A stretch of 64,000 nt of DNA from Streptomyces aureus (GTDB taxonomy: Bacteria > Actinomycetota > Actinomycetes > Streptomycetales > Streptomycetaceae): the NCBI RefSeq assembly GCF_000725495.1, contig NZ_JNZD01000027.1, positions 139,582 through 203,581 on the forward strand, given 5' to 3'. The translations under genes were made by a program, and so were the position numbers. Within the stretch, counting starts at the first letter, position 1, and each line of letters opens with the position of its first letter. The notes beneath the pieces are model-generated. The model worked only from the letters and a program-made list of their open reading frames with translations, was not told the DNA's origin and ran no database searches. Shown here one piece after another: positions 8,231-17,147 of this stretch.

Positions 8231-10930
8231 CTACAGGCCGTAGCGCTCCCGGGCCTCCTTCACCGCCGACGCCTTGACCTCGCCGCGGCGGGCGAGCTGC
8301 GCCAGCGCGGCGACGACGATCGACTGCGCGTCCACGCCGAAGTGGCGGCGGGCCGCGTCACGGGTGTCGGACAGGCCGAAGCCGTCGGCACCGAGCGAGG
8401 ACCAGTCCTGCTCGACCCACTGCGCGATCTGGTCCGGGACCTGGCGCATGTAGTCGGAGACCGCGAGCACCGGACCCTCGGCGCCCTGGAGCGCCCGACG
8501 GACGAACGGCACCCGCTCCTCGCCGCGCAGCAGGGCCGCGTCGGCCTCCAGCGCGTCACGGCGCAGCTCGGTCCAGGAGGTCGCGGACCACACGTCGGCG
8601 GCCACGCCCCACTCCTCGGCGAGCAGCTTCTGGGCCGCGAGGGTCCAGTGGATCGCCGTGCCGGAACCGATCAGCTGGATGCGCGGGGCGTTCGCCGCGG
8701 CCACGTTCAGACCGGCCGACTCCGCCGTGTTGAAGCGGTACAGGCCCTTGACGATGCCCTCGTCGACGCCGGCCGGCTTGGCGGGCTGCGGCATCGGCTC
8801 GTTGTACACGGTCAGGTAGTAGAAGACGTCCTGGTCCTCGCCCGGGGCCGCCTCGCCGTACATCCGGCGCAGACCGTCCTTGACGATCGCCGCGATCTCG
8901 TAGGCGAACGCCGGGTCGTACGACAGCGCGGCCGGGTTGGTCGCCGCGATGACGGGGGAGTGGCCGTCGGCGTGCTGGAGGCCCTCACCGGTCAGGGTCG
9001 TGCGGCCGGCCGTGGCGCCGACGAGGAAGCCGCGGCCGAGCTGGTCGCCGAGCTGCCACATCTGGTCGGCGGTGCGCTGCCACCCGAACATCGAGTAGAA
9101 GATGTAGAAGGGGATCATCGTCTCGCCGTGCGTGGAGTACGCGGTGGACGCGGCGATGAAGTCCGCCATGGAGCCGGCCTCGGTGATCCCCTCGTTGAGG
9201 ATCTGGCCGTCCTTGGCCTCCTTGTAGTACATCAGCTGGTCGCGGTCGACCGGCTCGTACGTCTGGCCCTTGGGCGAGTAGATGCCGAGCGAGGGGAAGA
9301 GCGACTCCATACCGAAGGTACGGGCCTCGTCCGGGACGATCGGCACCCAGCGGCGGCCGGTCTGCTTGTCGCGGACCAGGTCCTTGACCAGACGGACGAA
9401 CGCCATGGTCGTCGCCACGTTCTGCGTGCCGGAGCCCTTGTCGAAGGACGCGAACGTCTTGTCGGCGGCGGCCGGCAGCGGGGCCAGGGCGTGCGTGCGG
9501 CGGGCCGGGGCCGGGCCGCCGAGGGCCGCGCGGCGCTCCTGGAGGTAGCGGACCTCGGGGGAGTCGGCGCCCGGGTGGCCGTAGGGCACCACGCCGTCGA
9601 CGAACTGGCTGTCCGAGATGGGCAGTTCGAGCAGATCACGCATCTGCTTGAACTCGTCCGTGGACAGCTTCTTCATCTGGTGGTTGGCGTTCTTCGACGC
9701 GAAGCCCGGACCGAGGGTGTGGCCCTTGACCGTCTGGGCCAGGATCACCGTCGGCGCGCCCTTGTGGGCGAGGGCGGCGCGGTAGGCCGCGTACACCTTG
9801 CGCGACTCGTGACCGCCGCGCGAGAGATGGAAGCACTCGAGGATCTTGTCGTCGCTCAGCAGCTTCGCCATCTCGGCGAGCGCCGGGTCGGCGCCGAAGA
9901 AGTCCTGGCGGATGTAGGCGGCGTCGCGGGTCTGGTACGTCTGGACCTGCGCGTCGGGCACCTGGCGCAGACGGCGGACGAGCGCGCCCGTGGTGTCGAG
10001 CTGGAACAGCTCGTCCCAGGCCGAGCCCCACAGCGACTTCACGACGTTCCAGCCGGCGCCGCGGAACTGGGCCTCCAGCTCCTGCACGATCTTGAAGTTC
10101 GCGCGGACCGGGCCGTCGAGGCGCTGCAGGTTGCAGTTGATGACGAAGGTCAGGTTGTCCAGACCCTCGCGGGAGGCCAGGGCGAGTGCCGCGGTCGACT
10201 CGGGCTCGTCCATCTCGCCGTCACCGAGGAACGCCCACACGTGGGACGCGGAGACGTCCTTGATGCCGCGGTTGGTGAGGTAGCGGTTGAAGCGGGCCTG
10301 GTAGATCGCCGACAGCGGGCCGAGGCCCATGGAGACGGTCGGGAACTCCCACAGCCAGGGCAGCCGGCGCGGGTGCGGGTACGACGGGAGGCCGTTGCCG
10401 CCCGACTCCTGGCGGAAGTTGTCCAGGTGCTGCTCGGTCAGCCGGCCGTCGAGGAAGGCGCGGGCGTAGATGCCGGGGGAGGCGTGGCCCTGGATGTAGA
10501 GCTGGTCGCCGGACCCGTCACCCTCCTTGCCCTTGAAGAAGTGGTTGAAGCCGGTCTCGTAGAGCCAGGCGGCGGAGGCGAAGGTGGCGATGTGGCCGCC
10601 GACGCCGTGCTTCGCGCCCCGGGTCACCATGGCGGCCGCGTTCCAGCGGTTCCACGCGGTGATCCGGGCCTCCATCGCCTCGTCGCCGTCCACGGTGGGC
10701 TCGGCGGCGGTGGGGATGGTGTTGACGTAGTCCGTCTCGAGCAGCTTGGGCAGCGCGAGACCGTTGCCCTCGGCGCGCTCCAGCGTGCGGCGCATCAGGT
10801 ACGCGGCACGGTGCGGCCCGGCCGCCTGGGTGACGGCGTCCAGGGAGGCCTGCCACTCGGCGGTCTCCTCGGGGTCGCGGTCCGGGAGCTGGTCGAGCTC
10901 GCTCGGCTGGATTGCGGTGGGGTCGGTCAT
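8231..10930 (-). CDS. aceE: Pyruvate dehydrogenase E1 component, homodimeric type
   Basis: The 899-residue protein has the length and layout of homodimeric AceE, which decarboxylates pyruvate and reductively acetylates the E2 lipoyl group. The thiamine-diphosphate motif is intact ([10 protein letters not shown] followed by [13 protein letters not shown]), and the N-terminal half contains [28 protein letters not shown] core residues ([15 protein letters not shown]). Family conservation continues through the C-terminus (GTDGFGLSD-like [17 protein letters not shown]). ATG 10930 follows GGAAGGCGG. It lies downstream of a GntR gene on the same strand, with paired dyads between them, and near the E2 and E3 genes, giving all pyruvate dehydrogenase subunits within 7 kb. 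Confidence 0.97.
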   Translation of the reverse strand: MTDPTAIQPSELDQLPDRDPEETAEWQASLDAVTQAAGPHRAAYLMRRTLERAEGNGLALPKLLETDYVNTIPTAAEPTVDGDEAMEARITAWNRWNAAAMVTRGAKHGVGGHIATFASAAWLYETGFNHFFKGKEGDGSGDQLYIQGHASPGIYARAFLDGRLTEQHLDNFRQESGGNGLPSYPHPRRLPWLWEFPTVSMGLGPLSAIYQARFNRYLTNRGIKDVSASHVWAFLGDGEMDEPESTAALALASREGLDNLTFVINCNLQRLDGPVRANFKIVQELEAQFRGAGWNVVKSLWGSAWDELFQLDTTGALVRRLRQVPDAQVQTYQTRDAAYIRQDFFGADPALAEMAKLLSDDKILECFHLSRGGHESRKVYAAYRAALAHKGAPTVILAQTVKGHTLGPGFASKNANHQMKKLSTDEFKQMRDLLELPISDSQFVDGVVPYGHPGADSPEVRYLQERRAALGGPAPARRTHALAPLPAAADKTFASFDKGSGTQNVATTMAFVRLVKDLVRDKQTGRRWVPIVPDEARTFGMESLFPSLGIYSPKGQTYEPVDRDQLMYYKEAKDGQILNEGITEAGSMADFIAASTAYSTHGETMIPFYIFYSMFGWQRTADQMWQLGDQLGRGFLVGATAGRTTLTGEGLQHADGHSPVIAATNPAALSYDPAFAYEIAAIVKDGLRRMYGEAAPGEDQDVFYYLTVYNEPMPQPAKPAGVDEGIVKGLYRFNTAESAGLNVAAANAPRIQLIGSGTAIHWTLAAQKLLAEEWGVAADVWSATSWTELRRDALEADAALLRGEERVPFVRRALQGAEGPVLAVSDYMRQVPDQIAQWVEQDWSSLGADGFGLSDTRDAARRHFGVDAQSIVVAALAQLARRGEVKASAVKEARERYGL

Positions 10931-11055
10931 TGCGCCGCCTTCCGGATGCGGAGGGGGGTTCCCTCATCGGCAAGGGGTTTTCGGGAGGTGCCCTTGGTCT
11001 TTGGCAGGACAGGGCGGCGGGCTCTTGTTGGAGCCCGTCGAGGACTGTAACCCCC

Positions 11056-11072
11056 TGATCGATGATCGATCA
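11056..11072. promoter_or_regulatory. 17-bp palindrome upstream of aceE, candidate operator
   Basis: TGATCGATGATCGATCA is a dyad with 8-bp perfect arms around a single central base, 126 bp upstream of the aceE start. Its size and odd symmetry suit a dimeric helix-turn-helix regulator such as the adjacent GntR-family protein. That assignment is inference. Confidence 0.5.
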
Positions 11073-11110
11073 AAGGATTCCGGGGTAAATCCTCTTCAGA
11101 TCGCAAAGTC

Positions 11111-11145
11111 GGCACCGGGTGCCTTGAAGCAGGGCACCGGGTGCC
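11111..11145. promoter_or_regulatory. Two identical 13-bp dyads 22 bp apart upstream of aceE
   Basis: GGCACCGGGTGCC occurs at 11111-11123 and again at 11133-11145. Each copy is itself palindromic, and the start-to-start distance is 22 bp, about two helical turns, placing both on the same DNA face. They lie between the GntR stop codon and aceE, so they could be operator sites for aceE; a role as a GntR terminator hairpin is the alternative. Confidence 0.5.
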
Positions 11146-11226
11146 GTGAAAATCGACGGTTTCCGCAGGTCGGAGCACGGTTGAGCATGGGTCCGCTCCC
11201 CTGCGCCGACCCCGTCGCCGACTCGC

Positions 11227-11850
11227 TCAAGGGCGCGGGGCGCAGCCGAGGACGTGGGCCTTCACGAGGTCGGCGATCAGCGGGTCGCGCCGCCGGAAGG
11301 CGTCCACGAGGGCCTCGTGCTCCTCCGCGTACGACTGCTGCACGGTCCCGAGCCAGCGGATGGACAGGGCCGTGAAGACCTCGATGCCCAGGCCCTCCCA
11401 GGTGTGCAGCAGCACGGAGTTCCCGGCCGCCCGCACCAGCTCGCGGTGGAAGCCGACGGTGTGCCGCACCTGGCCGGTGCCGTCGGCCAGCCGGTCGGCC
11501 TCGTACAGCGCCGCCACGTGCGGCTCCAGGGCCGAGCAGTCCTCCGCCAGCTTCCCCGCCGCCAGCTCCGCCGCGATGGCCTCCAGACCGGCGCGTACGG
11601 GGTAGCTCTCCTCCAGGTCGGCCGCCGTCAGGTTCCGCACCCGGACGCCCTTGTTCGGCGCCGACTCGATCAGCCGCAGCGACTCCAGCTCGCGCAGCGC
11701 CTCGCGCACCGGCGTCTGGGAGACCTCCAGCTCGGTGGCGATCCGGCGCTCCACGATCCGCTCGCCCGGCTTCCAGCGCCCGCTGACGATCCCCTCCACG
11801 ATGTGCTCGCGGATCTGTTCGCGCAGCGAGTGGACGACGGGCGCGGTCAT
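11227..11850 (-). CDS. GntR-family transcriptional regulator, FadR/FCD subfamily
   Basis: The 207-residue protein has an N-terminal winged helix (SLREQIREHIVEGIVSGRWKPGERIVERRIATELEVSQTPVREALRELESLRLIES; key GntR residues R-x-Q-T-P-V-R-E-A-L) and an all-helical FCD effector domain whose metal/ligand histidines appear in FHRELVRAAGN. ATG 11850 follows AAAGGAG; an in-frame GTG/ATG 18 codons upstream has a weaker context. It is immediately upstream of aceE on the same strand, which suggests control of pyruvate dehydrogenase, as PdhR does in enterobacteria. The effector is unknown. Confidence 0.92.
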   Translation of the reverse strand: MTAPVVHSLREQIREHIVEGIVSGRWKPGERIVERRIATELEVSQTPVREALRELESLRLIESAPNKGVRVRNLTAADLEESYPVRAGLEAIAAELAAGKLAEDCSALEPHVAALYEADRLADGTGQVRHTVGFHRELVRAAGNSVLLHTWEGLGIEVFTALSIRWLGTVQQSYAEEHEALVDAFRRRDPLIADLVKAHVLGCAPRP

Positions 11851-11889
11851 GAAGGCTCCTTTGGGAGGGGCGGCGACACCCCGGGGCGT

Positions 11890-11904
11890 TTGACCTTTAG
11901 ACAA
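11890..11904. promoter_or_regulatory. Possible GntR autoregulatory site
   Basis: TTGACCTTTAGACAA is an imperfect dyad (TTGNCNNNNNGNCAA) located 40-54 bp upstream of the GntR start codon, in promoter position. Asymmetric centres are common in GntR-family sites, but the arms are short, so confidence is low. Confidence 0.3.
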
Positions 11905-12100
11905 TAAGGCCGGGGCTCTGTCGGCGTCGGGTGCATGGCGGCGCTTTCCCGCAGGTGAGACGAGACTTACACGCTGTCAGAGTGTTCCCGGCCGTACGGG
12001 CTCGTACCGGGTGAAGTCCGGATTCGTTCCGCCGATGTGATCGCCGGGGCCCCGGCGCGACGGAAGAACCGCGGCCGTGGGAACCCGGGGCCCGCACGAA

Positions 12101-12141
12101 CACGGCACCCCCGCCCGGGAGTCCCGGGCGGGGGTGCCGTG
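12101..12141 (-). terminator. E2 gene terminator
   Basis: A perfect 20-bp inverted repeat with a single unpaired central base (12101-12120 and 12122-12141) sits 30 bp beyond the stop codon of the E2 gene. It is the strongest hairpin in the window. The rest of the 11851-12170 gap holds the GntR promoter and no gene. Confidence 0.85.
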
Positions 12142-12170
12142 TCGCTGTTTGGCGGGTGAGGCGGTGCGGG

Positions 12171-13208
12171 TTACAGGCCGAGCTCGACCTCGAACTCGCC
12201 CGCCTCCAGGATCGCCTTGACCGCGGTCAGGTAGCGGGCGGCGTCGGCGCCGTCCACCAGACGGTGGTCGTAGGAGAGGGTCAGGTACGTCATGTCGCGG
12301 ACGCCGATCACGGTGCCCTCCTCCGTCTCGATGACGGCCGGACGCTTGACCGTGGCACCGATGCCGAGGATCGCGACCTGGTTCGGCGGCACGATGATCG
12401 TGTCGAAGAGCGCGCCGCGCGAGCCGGTGTTGGAGATGGTGAAGGTCGCGCCGGACAGCTCGTCCGGAGTGATCTTGTTCGCGCGGACCTTGCCCGCGAG
12501 GTCGGCGGTGGCCTTCGAGATGCCGGCGATGTTGAGGTCGCCCGCACCCTTGATGACCGGGGTCATCAGGCCCTTCTCCGAGTCCACCGCGATACCGATG
12601 TTCTCGGCGTCGAAGTAGGTGATCGTGCCGTCGGCCTCGTTGATCCGGGCGTTGATGACCGGGTGGGCCTTCAGCGCCTGGGCCGCCGCCTTCACGAAGA
12701 ACGGCATCGGGGAGAGCTTGACGCCCTCACGGGCCGCGAAGGAGTCCTTCGCCTGCGCGCGGAGCTTCATCAGGCGGGTGATGTCGACCTCGACGACCGA
12801 GGACAGCTGCGCCTGCTCGTGCAGCGCCTTGACCATGTTGTCGCCGATGACCTTGCGGATGCGGGTCATCTTGACGGTCTGGCCGCGCAGCGGGGAGACC
12901 TCCAGGACGGGGGCCTTCTTCGCGGCGGCCGGGGCGGCAGCGGCGGCGGGCGCCTGGACCGCTGCGGCGGCCTTCGCGGCCTCGGCCGCGGCGACGACGT
13001 CCTGCTTGCGGATGCGGCCGCCGACGCCGGTGCCCTTGACGGCGGCCAGGTCGACGCCGTTCTCGGCGGCGAGCTTGCGCACCAGCGGGGTCACGTAGGC
13101 GCCGTCGTCACCGGCGGTCGCGGCGGGCGCCGGGGCCGGGGTGACGGGGGCGGGCGCGGCCACCGGCGCGGGGGCCGGGGCGGGGGCCGGGGCCTGTCTC
13201 TTATACAC
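12171..13208 (-). CDS. sucB: Lipoyl E2 acyltransferase, C-terminal fragment (gene broken by adapter)
   Basis: This is the C-terminal part of a dihydrolipoamide acyltransferase. It has an Ala/Pro linker, a peripheral-subunit-binding domain ([34 protein letters not shown]; key residues L-A-x-E-x-G-V-D and G-x-G-x-x-G-R-I), another Ala-rich linker and the catalytic domain ending in [14 protein letters not shown] with the active-site His and Asp. Its apparent first residues (VYKRQ) come from sequencing adapter, not from the organism. The true gene continues to 13770. In Streptomyces it is usually named sucB, but position beside aceE and lpdA suggests service as the pyruvate dehydrogenase E2. Confidence 0.93.
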   Translation of the reverse strand: MYKRQAPAPAPAPAPVAAPAPVTPAPAPAATAGDDGAYVTPLVRKLAAENGVDLAAVKGTGVGGRIRKQDVVAAAEAAKAAAAVQAPAAAAAPAAAKKAPVLEVSPLRGQTVKMTRIRKVIGDNMVKALHEQAQLSSVVEVDITRLMKLRAQAKDSFAAREGVKLSPMPFFVKAAAQALKAHPVINARINEADGTITYFDAENIGIAVDSEKGLMTPVIKGAGDLNIAGISKATADLAGKVRANKITPDELSGATFTISNTGSRGALFDTIIVPPNQVAILGIGATVKRPAVIETEEGTVIGVRDMTYLTLSYDHRLVDGADAARYLTAVKAILEAGEFEVELGL

Positions 13209-13239
13209 ATCTGACGCTGCCGACGAAGAGGATAGTGTA
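13194..13239. other. Nextera sequencing adapter plus i5 index embedded in the assembly
   Basis: Bases 13194-13212 are the Tn5 mosaic end CTGTCTCTTATACACATCT, 13213-13226 are GACGCTGCCGACGA (the rest of the reverse-complemented Nextera read-1 primer), 13227-13234 are AGAGGATA (reverse complement of i5 index S503, TATCCTCT) and 13235-13239 are GTGTA, the next bases of the P5 arm. The 33-bp primer match is exact. This is artificial sequence that disrupts the E2 gene. Confidence 0.97.
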
Positions 13240-13770
13240 CGCGGGGATCTCGGTGTCGACCTTGTCCGTGGAGACCTCGAGCAGGGGCTCGTCCTCCGCG
13301 ACCTCCTCGCCGACCTCCTTCAGCCAGCGGGTGACGGTGCCCTCGGTGACCGACTCGCCCAGGGCGGGCAGCACGACGTCGGTGCCGGAGGCGCCACCGG
13401 CCGGAGCGGCGGGGGGGGCGGCCGGGGCCGGGGCCGCGGGGGGCTCGGCGACCGGGGCGGGGGCGGCCGGAGCGGCGGCCGGGGCCGGAGCCTCGGCGGC
13501 GGCGGGAGCCGGGGCGGCGGCGGGCGCGCCCGTGCCGTCGTCGATGACGGCCAGCTCGGCGCCGACCTCGACGGTCTCGTCCTCGGCGACCTTGATGGAC
13601 GCCAGGATGCCGGCGGCGGGGGAGGGGATCTCGGTGTCGACCTTGTCCGTCGACACCTCCAGCAGCGGCTCGTCGGCCTCGACGCGCTCGCCCTCGGCCT
13701 TCAGCCAGCGGGTGACAGTGCCCTCGGTGACGCTCTCACCGAGTGCCGGAAGGGTTACGGAAACCGGCAT
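13201..13770 (-). CDS. sucB: Lipoyl E2 acyltransferase, N-terminal fragment with lipoyl domains (gene broken by adapter)
   Basis: This is the N-terminal part of the same E2. A first complete lipoyl domain (residues 1-76) carries the lipoylation lysine Lys43 in [14 protein letters not shown], then comes a ~50-residue Ala/Pro linker and a second lipoyl domain with Lys170 in an identical [12 protein letters not shown] motif. After Ala176 the frame enters adapter sequence (translation [12 protein letters not shown]) and stops. Thus the second half of lipoyl domain 2 and part of the following linker are missing from the assembly. ATG 13770 follows the ribosome-binding site AAGGAG. The intact protein would have at least two lipoyl domains. 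Confidence 0.93.
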   Translation of the reverse strand: MPVSVTLPALGESVTEGTVTRWLKAEGERVEADEPLLEVSTDKVDTEIPSPAAGILASIKVAEDETVEVGAELAVIDDGTGAPAAAPAPAAAEAPAPAAAPAAPAPVAEPPAAPAPAAPPAAPAGGASGTDVVLPALGESVTEGTVTRWLKEVGEEVAEDEPLLEVSTDKVDTEIPAYTILFVGSVRCV

Positions 13771-13888
13771 GGTTTCTGTTGCTCCTTATTGGGTCTCCCC
13801 TGCCCGACCGGGGTCGAGGGCTCGGGGAAGTGCGGAAGTCTGTGGTCGTCGTCGAGCCCTGCTCGACGCGGTGACTGGGACGGCCGGT

Positions 13889-13908
13889 GGCCGGGGAACG
13901 CCCCGGCC
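13889..13908 (-). terminator. Hairpin after lpdA
   Basis: GGCCGGGG (13889-13896) and CCCCGGCC (13901-13908) pair around an AACG loop, 9 bp past the lpdA stop. It may attenuate rather than end transcription, since the E2 gene follows 146 bp downstream in the same direction. Confidence 0.45.
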
Positions 13909-13916
13909 GGACCGGA

Positions 13917-15305
13917 TCAGTCGTGCGCGTGCAGCGGCTTGCCCGCGAGGGCGAGGTGGGCCTCGCCGAGCGCCTCGTTCTGCGTCGGGTGGGCGTGGAT
14001 GAGCTGGGCGACCTCGGCCGGCAGCGCTTCCCAGTTGTAGATCAGCTGGGCCTCGCCGACCTGCTCGCCCATGCGGTCGCCGACCATGTGGACGCCGACC
14101 ACGGCACCGTCCTTCACCTGGACGAGCTTGATCTCGCCCGAGGTGTTGAGGATCTTGCTCTTGCCGTTGCCCGCGAGGCTGTACTTCAGGGCGACGACCT
14201 TGTCCGCGCCGTAGATCTCCTTGGCCTTGGCCTCGGTGATGCCCACGGAGGCGACCTCGGGGTGGCAGTACGTGACGCGCGGGACACCGTCGTAGTCGAT
14301 CGGGACGGTCTTCAGACCGGCCAGCCGCTCCGCGACCAGCATGCCCTCGGCGAAGCCGACGTGCGCGAGCTGGAGCGTCGGGACGAGGTCGCCGACGGCG
14401 GAGATGGTCGGCACGTTCGTGCGCATGTACTCGTCGACCAGGACGTAGCCGCGGTCCATCGCGACGCCCTGCTCCTCGTAGCCGAGACCGGCCGAGACCG
14501 GGCCGCGGCCGACGGCGACGAGCAGGACCTCGGCCTCGAACTCCTTGCCGTCGGCGAGGGTGACCTTGACACCGTTCTGGGTGTACTCGGCCTTCGAGAA
14601 GAAGGTGCCCAGGTTGAACTTGATGCCGCGCTTGCGGAACGCGCGCTCAAGAAGCTTGGAGGAGTTCTCGTCCTCGACCGGGACCAGGTGCTTGAGACCC
14701 TCGATGACGGTCACCTCGGCACCGAAGGACTTCCACGCCGAGGCGAACTCGACGCCGATGACGCCGCCGCCCAGGATGATCGCGGACTGCGGAACGCGGT
14801 CCAGGACGAGCGCGTGGTCCGAGGAGATGATGCGGTTGCCGTCGATCTCCAGGCCCGGCAGCGACTTCGGCACGGAGCCGGTCGCGAGGAGCACGTGGCG
14901 GCCCTGGATGCGCTGGCCGTTCACATCGACGGAGGTCGGGGAGGACAGACGGCCCTCACCCTCGATGTACGTCACCTTGCGGGACGCGATGAGACCCTGC
15001 AGACCCTTGTACAGACCGGAGATGACCCCGTCCTTGTACTTGTGGACCGCGGGTACGTCGATGCCCTCGAAGGTGGCCTTGACGCCGAACTGCGCGCTCT
15101 CGCGGGCCTGGTCGGCGACCTCGCCCGCGTGCAGCAGGGCCTTCGTGGGGATGCACCCGCGGTGCAGGCAGGTACCGCCGACCTTGTCCTTCTCGATCAG
15201 GGCGACGTCCAGGCCCAGCTGCGCTCCGCGCAGCGCCGCGGCGTAACCGCCGCTACCGCCGCCGAGGATCACTAGGTCGAAAACGGTGCTGGCGTCGTTC
15301 GCCAC
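13917..15305 (-). CDS. lpdA: Dihydrolipoyl dehydrogenase (E3)
   Basis: The 462-residue flavoprotein reoxidises the dihydrolipoyl groups of 2-oxoacid dehydrogenase complexes using FAD and NAD+. Visible motifs are the FAD dinucleotide fold (ILGGGSGGYAAALRGAQLG), the redox-active disulfide Cys46/Cys51 (GGTCLHRGCIPTK), the NAD-binding fold (AIILGGGVIGVEFAS), the second FAD motif (ISAVGDLV) and the C-terminal catalytic pair (HAHPTQNEALGEAH). GTG 15305 is preferred because GGAGG lies 6 nt upstream; longer in-frame starts at 15344 and 15323 would place that ribosome-binding site inside the gene. It precedes the E2 gene in the same direction and likely forms a transcription unit with it. Confidence 0.96.
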   Translation of the reverse strand: MANDASTVFDLVILGGGSGGYAAALRGAQLGLDVALIEKDKVGGTCLHRGCIPTKALLHAGEVADQARESAQFGVKATFEGIDVPAVHKYKDGVISGLYKGLQGLIASRKVTYIEGEGRLSSPTSVDVNGQRIQGRHVLLATGSVPKSLPGLEIDGNRIISSDHALVLDRVPQSAIILGGGVIGVEFASAWKSFGAEVTVIEGLKHLVPVEDENSSKLLERAFRKRGIKFNLGTFFSKAEYTQNGVKVTLADGKEFEAEVLLVAVGRGPVSAGLGYEEQGVAMDRGYVLVDEYMRTNVPTISAVGDLVPTLQLAHVGFAEGMLVAERLAGLKTVPIDYDGVPRVTYCHPEVASVGITEAKAKEIYGADKVVALKYSLAGNGKSKILNTSGEIKLVQVKDGAVVGVHMVGDRMGEQVGEAQLIYNWEALPAEVAQLIHAHPTQNEALGEAHLALAGKPLHAHD

Positions 15306-15620
15306 GTCACGTCCTCCATGCATGTGCGCCGTTACGCCGGGCACCTTTGTCCCTTACGGGTGGTTGACCGGTCGGTCGGCTGGTGTCCGGCCGCTCTTTC
15401 TACGGCCCTGTGGTGGGGGCCCTGTCCTGCCGAGAACCCATCTTCGCACTTGTCGAGGGCGAGCGAGACGCCGGGCCGGTGTGTGGGGCGTCTGATCCAT
15501 CACGTCGACGGGGTGCGGAACCGGGTGAACCTGCGGATTTCGTCGAGGGCGAAACCTCCGTTCGGCCATACGAGCGGCCCCGGGCGCCTGGACGCCCGGG
15601 GCCGTACGGCGTACGGGGAC
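15306..15620. other. Intergenic gap: lpdA promoter region and pepA terminator
   Basis: This 315-bp stretch has no credible gene. It contains the pepA terminator at 15575-15604 and must contain the lpdA promoter. The terminator lies between pepA and lpdA, so lpdA-E2 transcription should start within 15306-15570. Confidence 0.55.
15575..15604 (-). terminator. pepA terminator
   Basis: CGGCCCCGGGCG (15575-15586) pairs perfectly with 15593-15604 around a 6-nt loop, 16 bp beyond the pepA stop codon. Confidence 0.8.
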
Positions 15621-17147
15621 TCAGCCCAGGTCGCCGGCCGCCGTCAGCTCGGCGAGACGGACCAGGGTGCGGACCGCGGAACCGGTGCCGCCCTTGGGGG
15701 TGTAGCCGAACGGGCCGGCCTCGTTGAACGCGGGGCCCGCGATGTCCAGGTGCGCCCAGGTGATGCCCTCGCCCACGAACTCGCGCAGGAACAGGCCGGC
15801 TACCAGGCCGCCGCCCATGCGCTCGCCCATGTTGGCGATGTCGGCGGTGGGGGAGTCCATGCCCTTGCGCAGGTGCTCGGGCAGCGGCATCGGCCAGGAC
15901 TCCTCGCCGACCTCCTCGGCGGCCTCGACGATCGCGGCACGGAACGCGTCGTCGTTGGCCATCACGCCGAAGGTGCGGTTGCCCAGCGCCAGCACCATCG
16001 CGCCGGTCAGGGTCGCCACGTCGACGATCGCGTCCGGCTTCTCCTCGGACGCCTTCCACAGCGCGTCCGCCAGGACCAGCCGGCCCTCGGCGTCGGTGTT
16101 CAGCACCTCGACGGTCTTGCCGCTGTACATGCGCAGCACGTCACCCGGACGGGTGGCGGAGCCGGACGGCATGTTCTCGGCGAGCGCGAGCCAGCCGGTG
16201 ACGTTGACGTCGAGGCCCAGGCGTGCGGCGGTGACCACGGCGGCGAAGACCGCGGCGGCGCCGGCCATGTCGCACTTCATCGTCTCGTTGTGGCCGGCGG
16301 GCTTGAGCGAGATGCCGCCCGAGTCGTAGGTGATGCCCTTGCCGACGAAGGCGAGGTGCTTCTTGGCCTTCGAGGAGGTGTACGACAGCTTCACCAGACG
16401 GGGACCGGCGGCCGAGCCGGCGCCGACGCCGAGGATGCCGCCGTAGCCGCCCTTGACGAGCGCCTTCTCGTCGAGCACCTGCACCTTGATGCCGTGCTCC
16501 TTGCCGGCCGCGGTGGCGACGGCGGCGAAGGACTCCGGGTTGAGGTCGTTCGGCGGGGTGTTGACGAGGTCGCGGGCGCGGTTGAGCTCCTCGGTCAGGG
16601 CGGTGGCGCGCGCGAGGGCCGCCTTGTAGGCCGCGTCGCGGGGCTTGCCGCCGAGGACGGCCACCTCGCCGAGGGGGCCCTTGCGGTCCTTGGCGGACTC
16701 GCTGCGGCCCGCCTCCTTGTAGGCGTCGAAGCCGTACGCGCCCAGGCGGGCGCCCTCGGCGACGGCACCGGCGTCGGCGGCGTCGGCGACCGGCAGCGCG
16801 AACGCGGCCTTCTTGGCGCCGGAGAGCGCGCGGGCGGCGACACCGGCGGCGCGGCGCAGGACCTCGGCGTCGTAGCCGGCCTCGTCCTCGGGGACCGCTC
16901 CCAGGCCGACGGCCACCACGACGGGGGCCTTGAATCCGGACGGCGCGGGCAGCTTGGTCACCTCGCCCTCGGAGCCGGAGGCCCCGAGGGTCTCCAGGAT
17001 TCCGGCGAGCCCGCCGTCGTACGCGTTGTCAACGGCCTCGGCGCCCGGTGCGACGACCGGGCCCTTGGGGCCCTTCGCGACACCGACGACGATCGCGTCG
17101 GCCCGCAGACCGGACGCTGCGGCGGTGCTGAGAGTGAGAGCAGTCAC
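15621..17147 (-). CDS. pepA: Leucyl aminopeptidase (M17 family)
   Basis: The 508-residue cytosolic metallo-aminopeptidase has the M17 signature NTDAEGRLVLADAL, which carries Asp and Glu metal ligands and the catalytic Arg. Upstream, VGKGITYDSGGISLKPAGHNETMKCDMAGAAAV supplies the catalytic Lys (GKGITYDSGGISLKP) and metal-binding Asp residues. Family length is about 500, so it is complete. Released N-terminal residues from peptides would feed amino-acid recycling. GTG at 17147 starts the frame. It lies upstream of lpdA in the same direction, but a strong terminator separates them. Confidence 0.96.
   Translation of the reverse strand: MTALTLSTAAASGLRADAIVVGVAKGPKGPVVAPGAEAVDNAYDGGLAGILETLGASGSEGEVTKLPAPSGFKAPVVVAVGLGAVPEDEAGYDAEVLRRAAGVAARALSGAKKAAFALPVADAADAGAVAEGARLGAYGFDAYKEAGRSESAKDRKGPLGEVAVLGGKPRDAAYKAALARATALTEELNRARDLVNTPPNDLNPESFAAVATAAGKEHGIKVQVLDEKALVKGGYGGILGVGAGSAAGPRLVKLSYTSSKAKKHLAFVGKGITYDSGGISLKPAGHNETMKCDMAGAAAVFAAVVTAARLGLDVNVTGWLALAENMPSGSATRPGDVLRMYSGKTVEVLNTDAEGRLVLADALWKASEEKPDAIVDVATLTGAMVLALGNRTFGVMANDDAFRAAIVEAAEEVGEESWPMPLPEHLRKGMDSPTADIANMGERMGGGLVAGLFLREFVGEGITWAHLDIAGPAFNEAGPFGYTPKGGTGSAVRTLVRLAELTAAGDLG

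Noticed and set aside
7609..8277. Collagen-like Gly-Pro-Lys/Arg and Pro-Ala-Arg open frames across the repeat tract on both strands
   Set aside because: The unit is 19 bp, so frame is kept only by chance; there is no ribosome-binding site, and codon bias differs by copy. These frames come from base composition of the repeats.
13194..13239. A Tn5-type mosaic end suggesting a natural transposon insertion
   Set aside because: The mosaic end is followed by the engineered read-1 primer and an i5 index, there is no second end, no transposase and no 9-bp target duplication. It is library adapter.
13235..14040. Plus-strand frame beginning near the adapter with an Ala/Gly-rich product
   Set aside because: It is antisense to the lipoyl domain linkers and includes artificial adapter codons ([11 protein letters not shown]). 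It has no ribosome-binding site.
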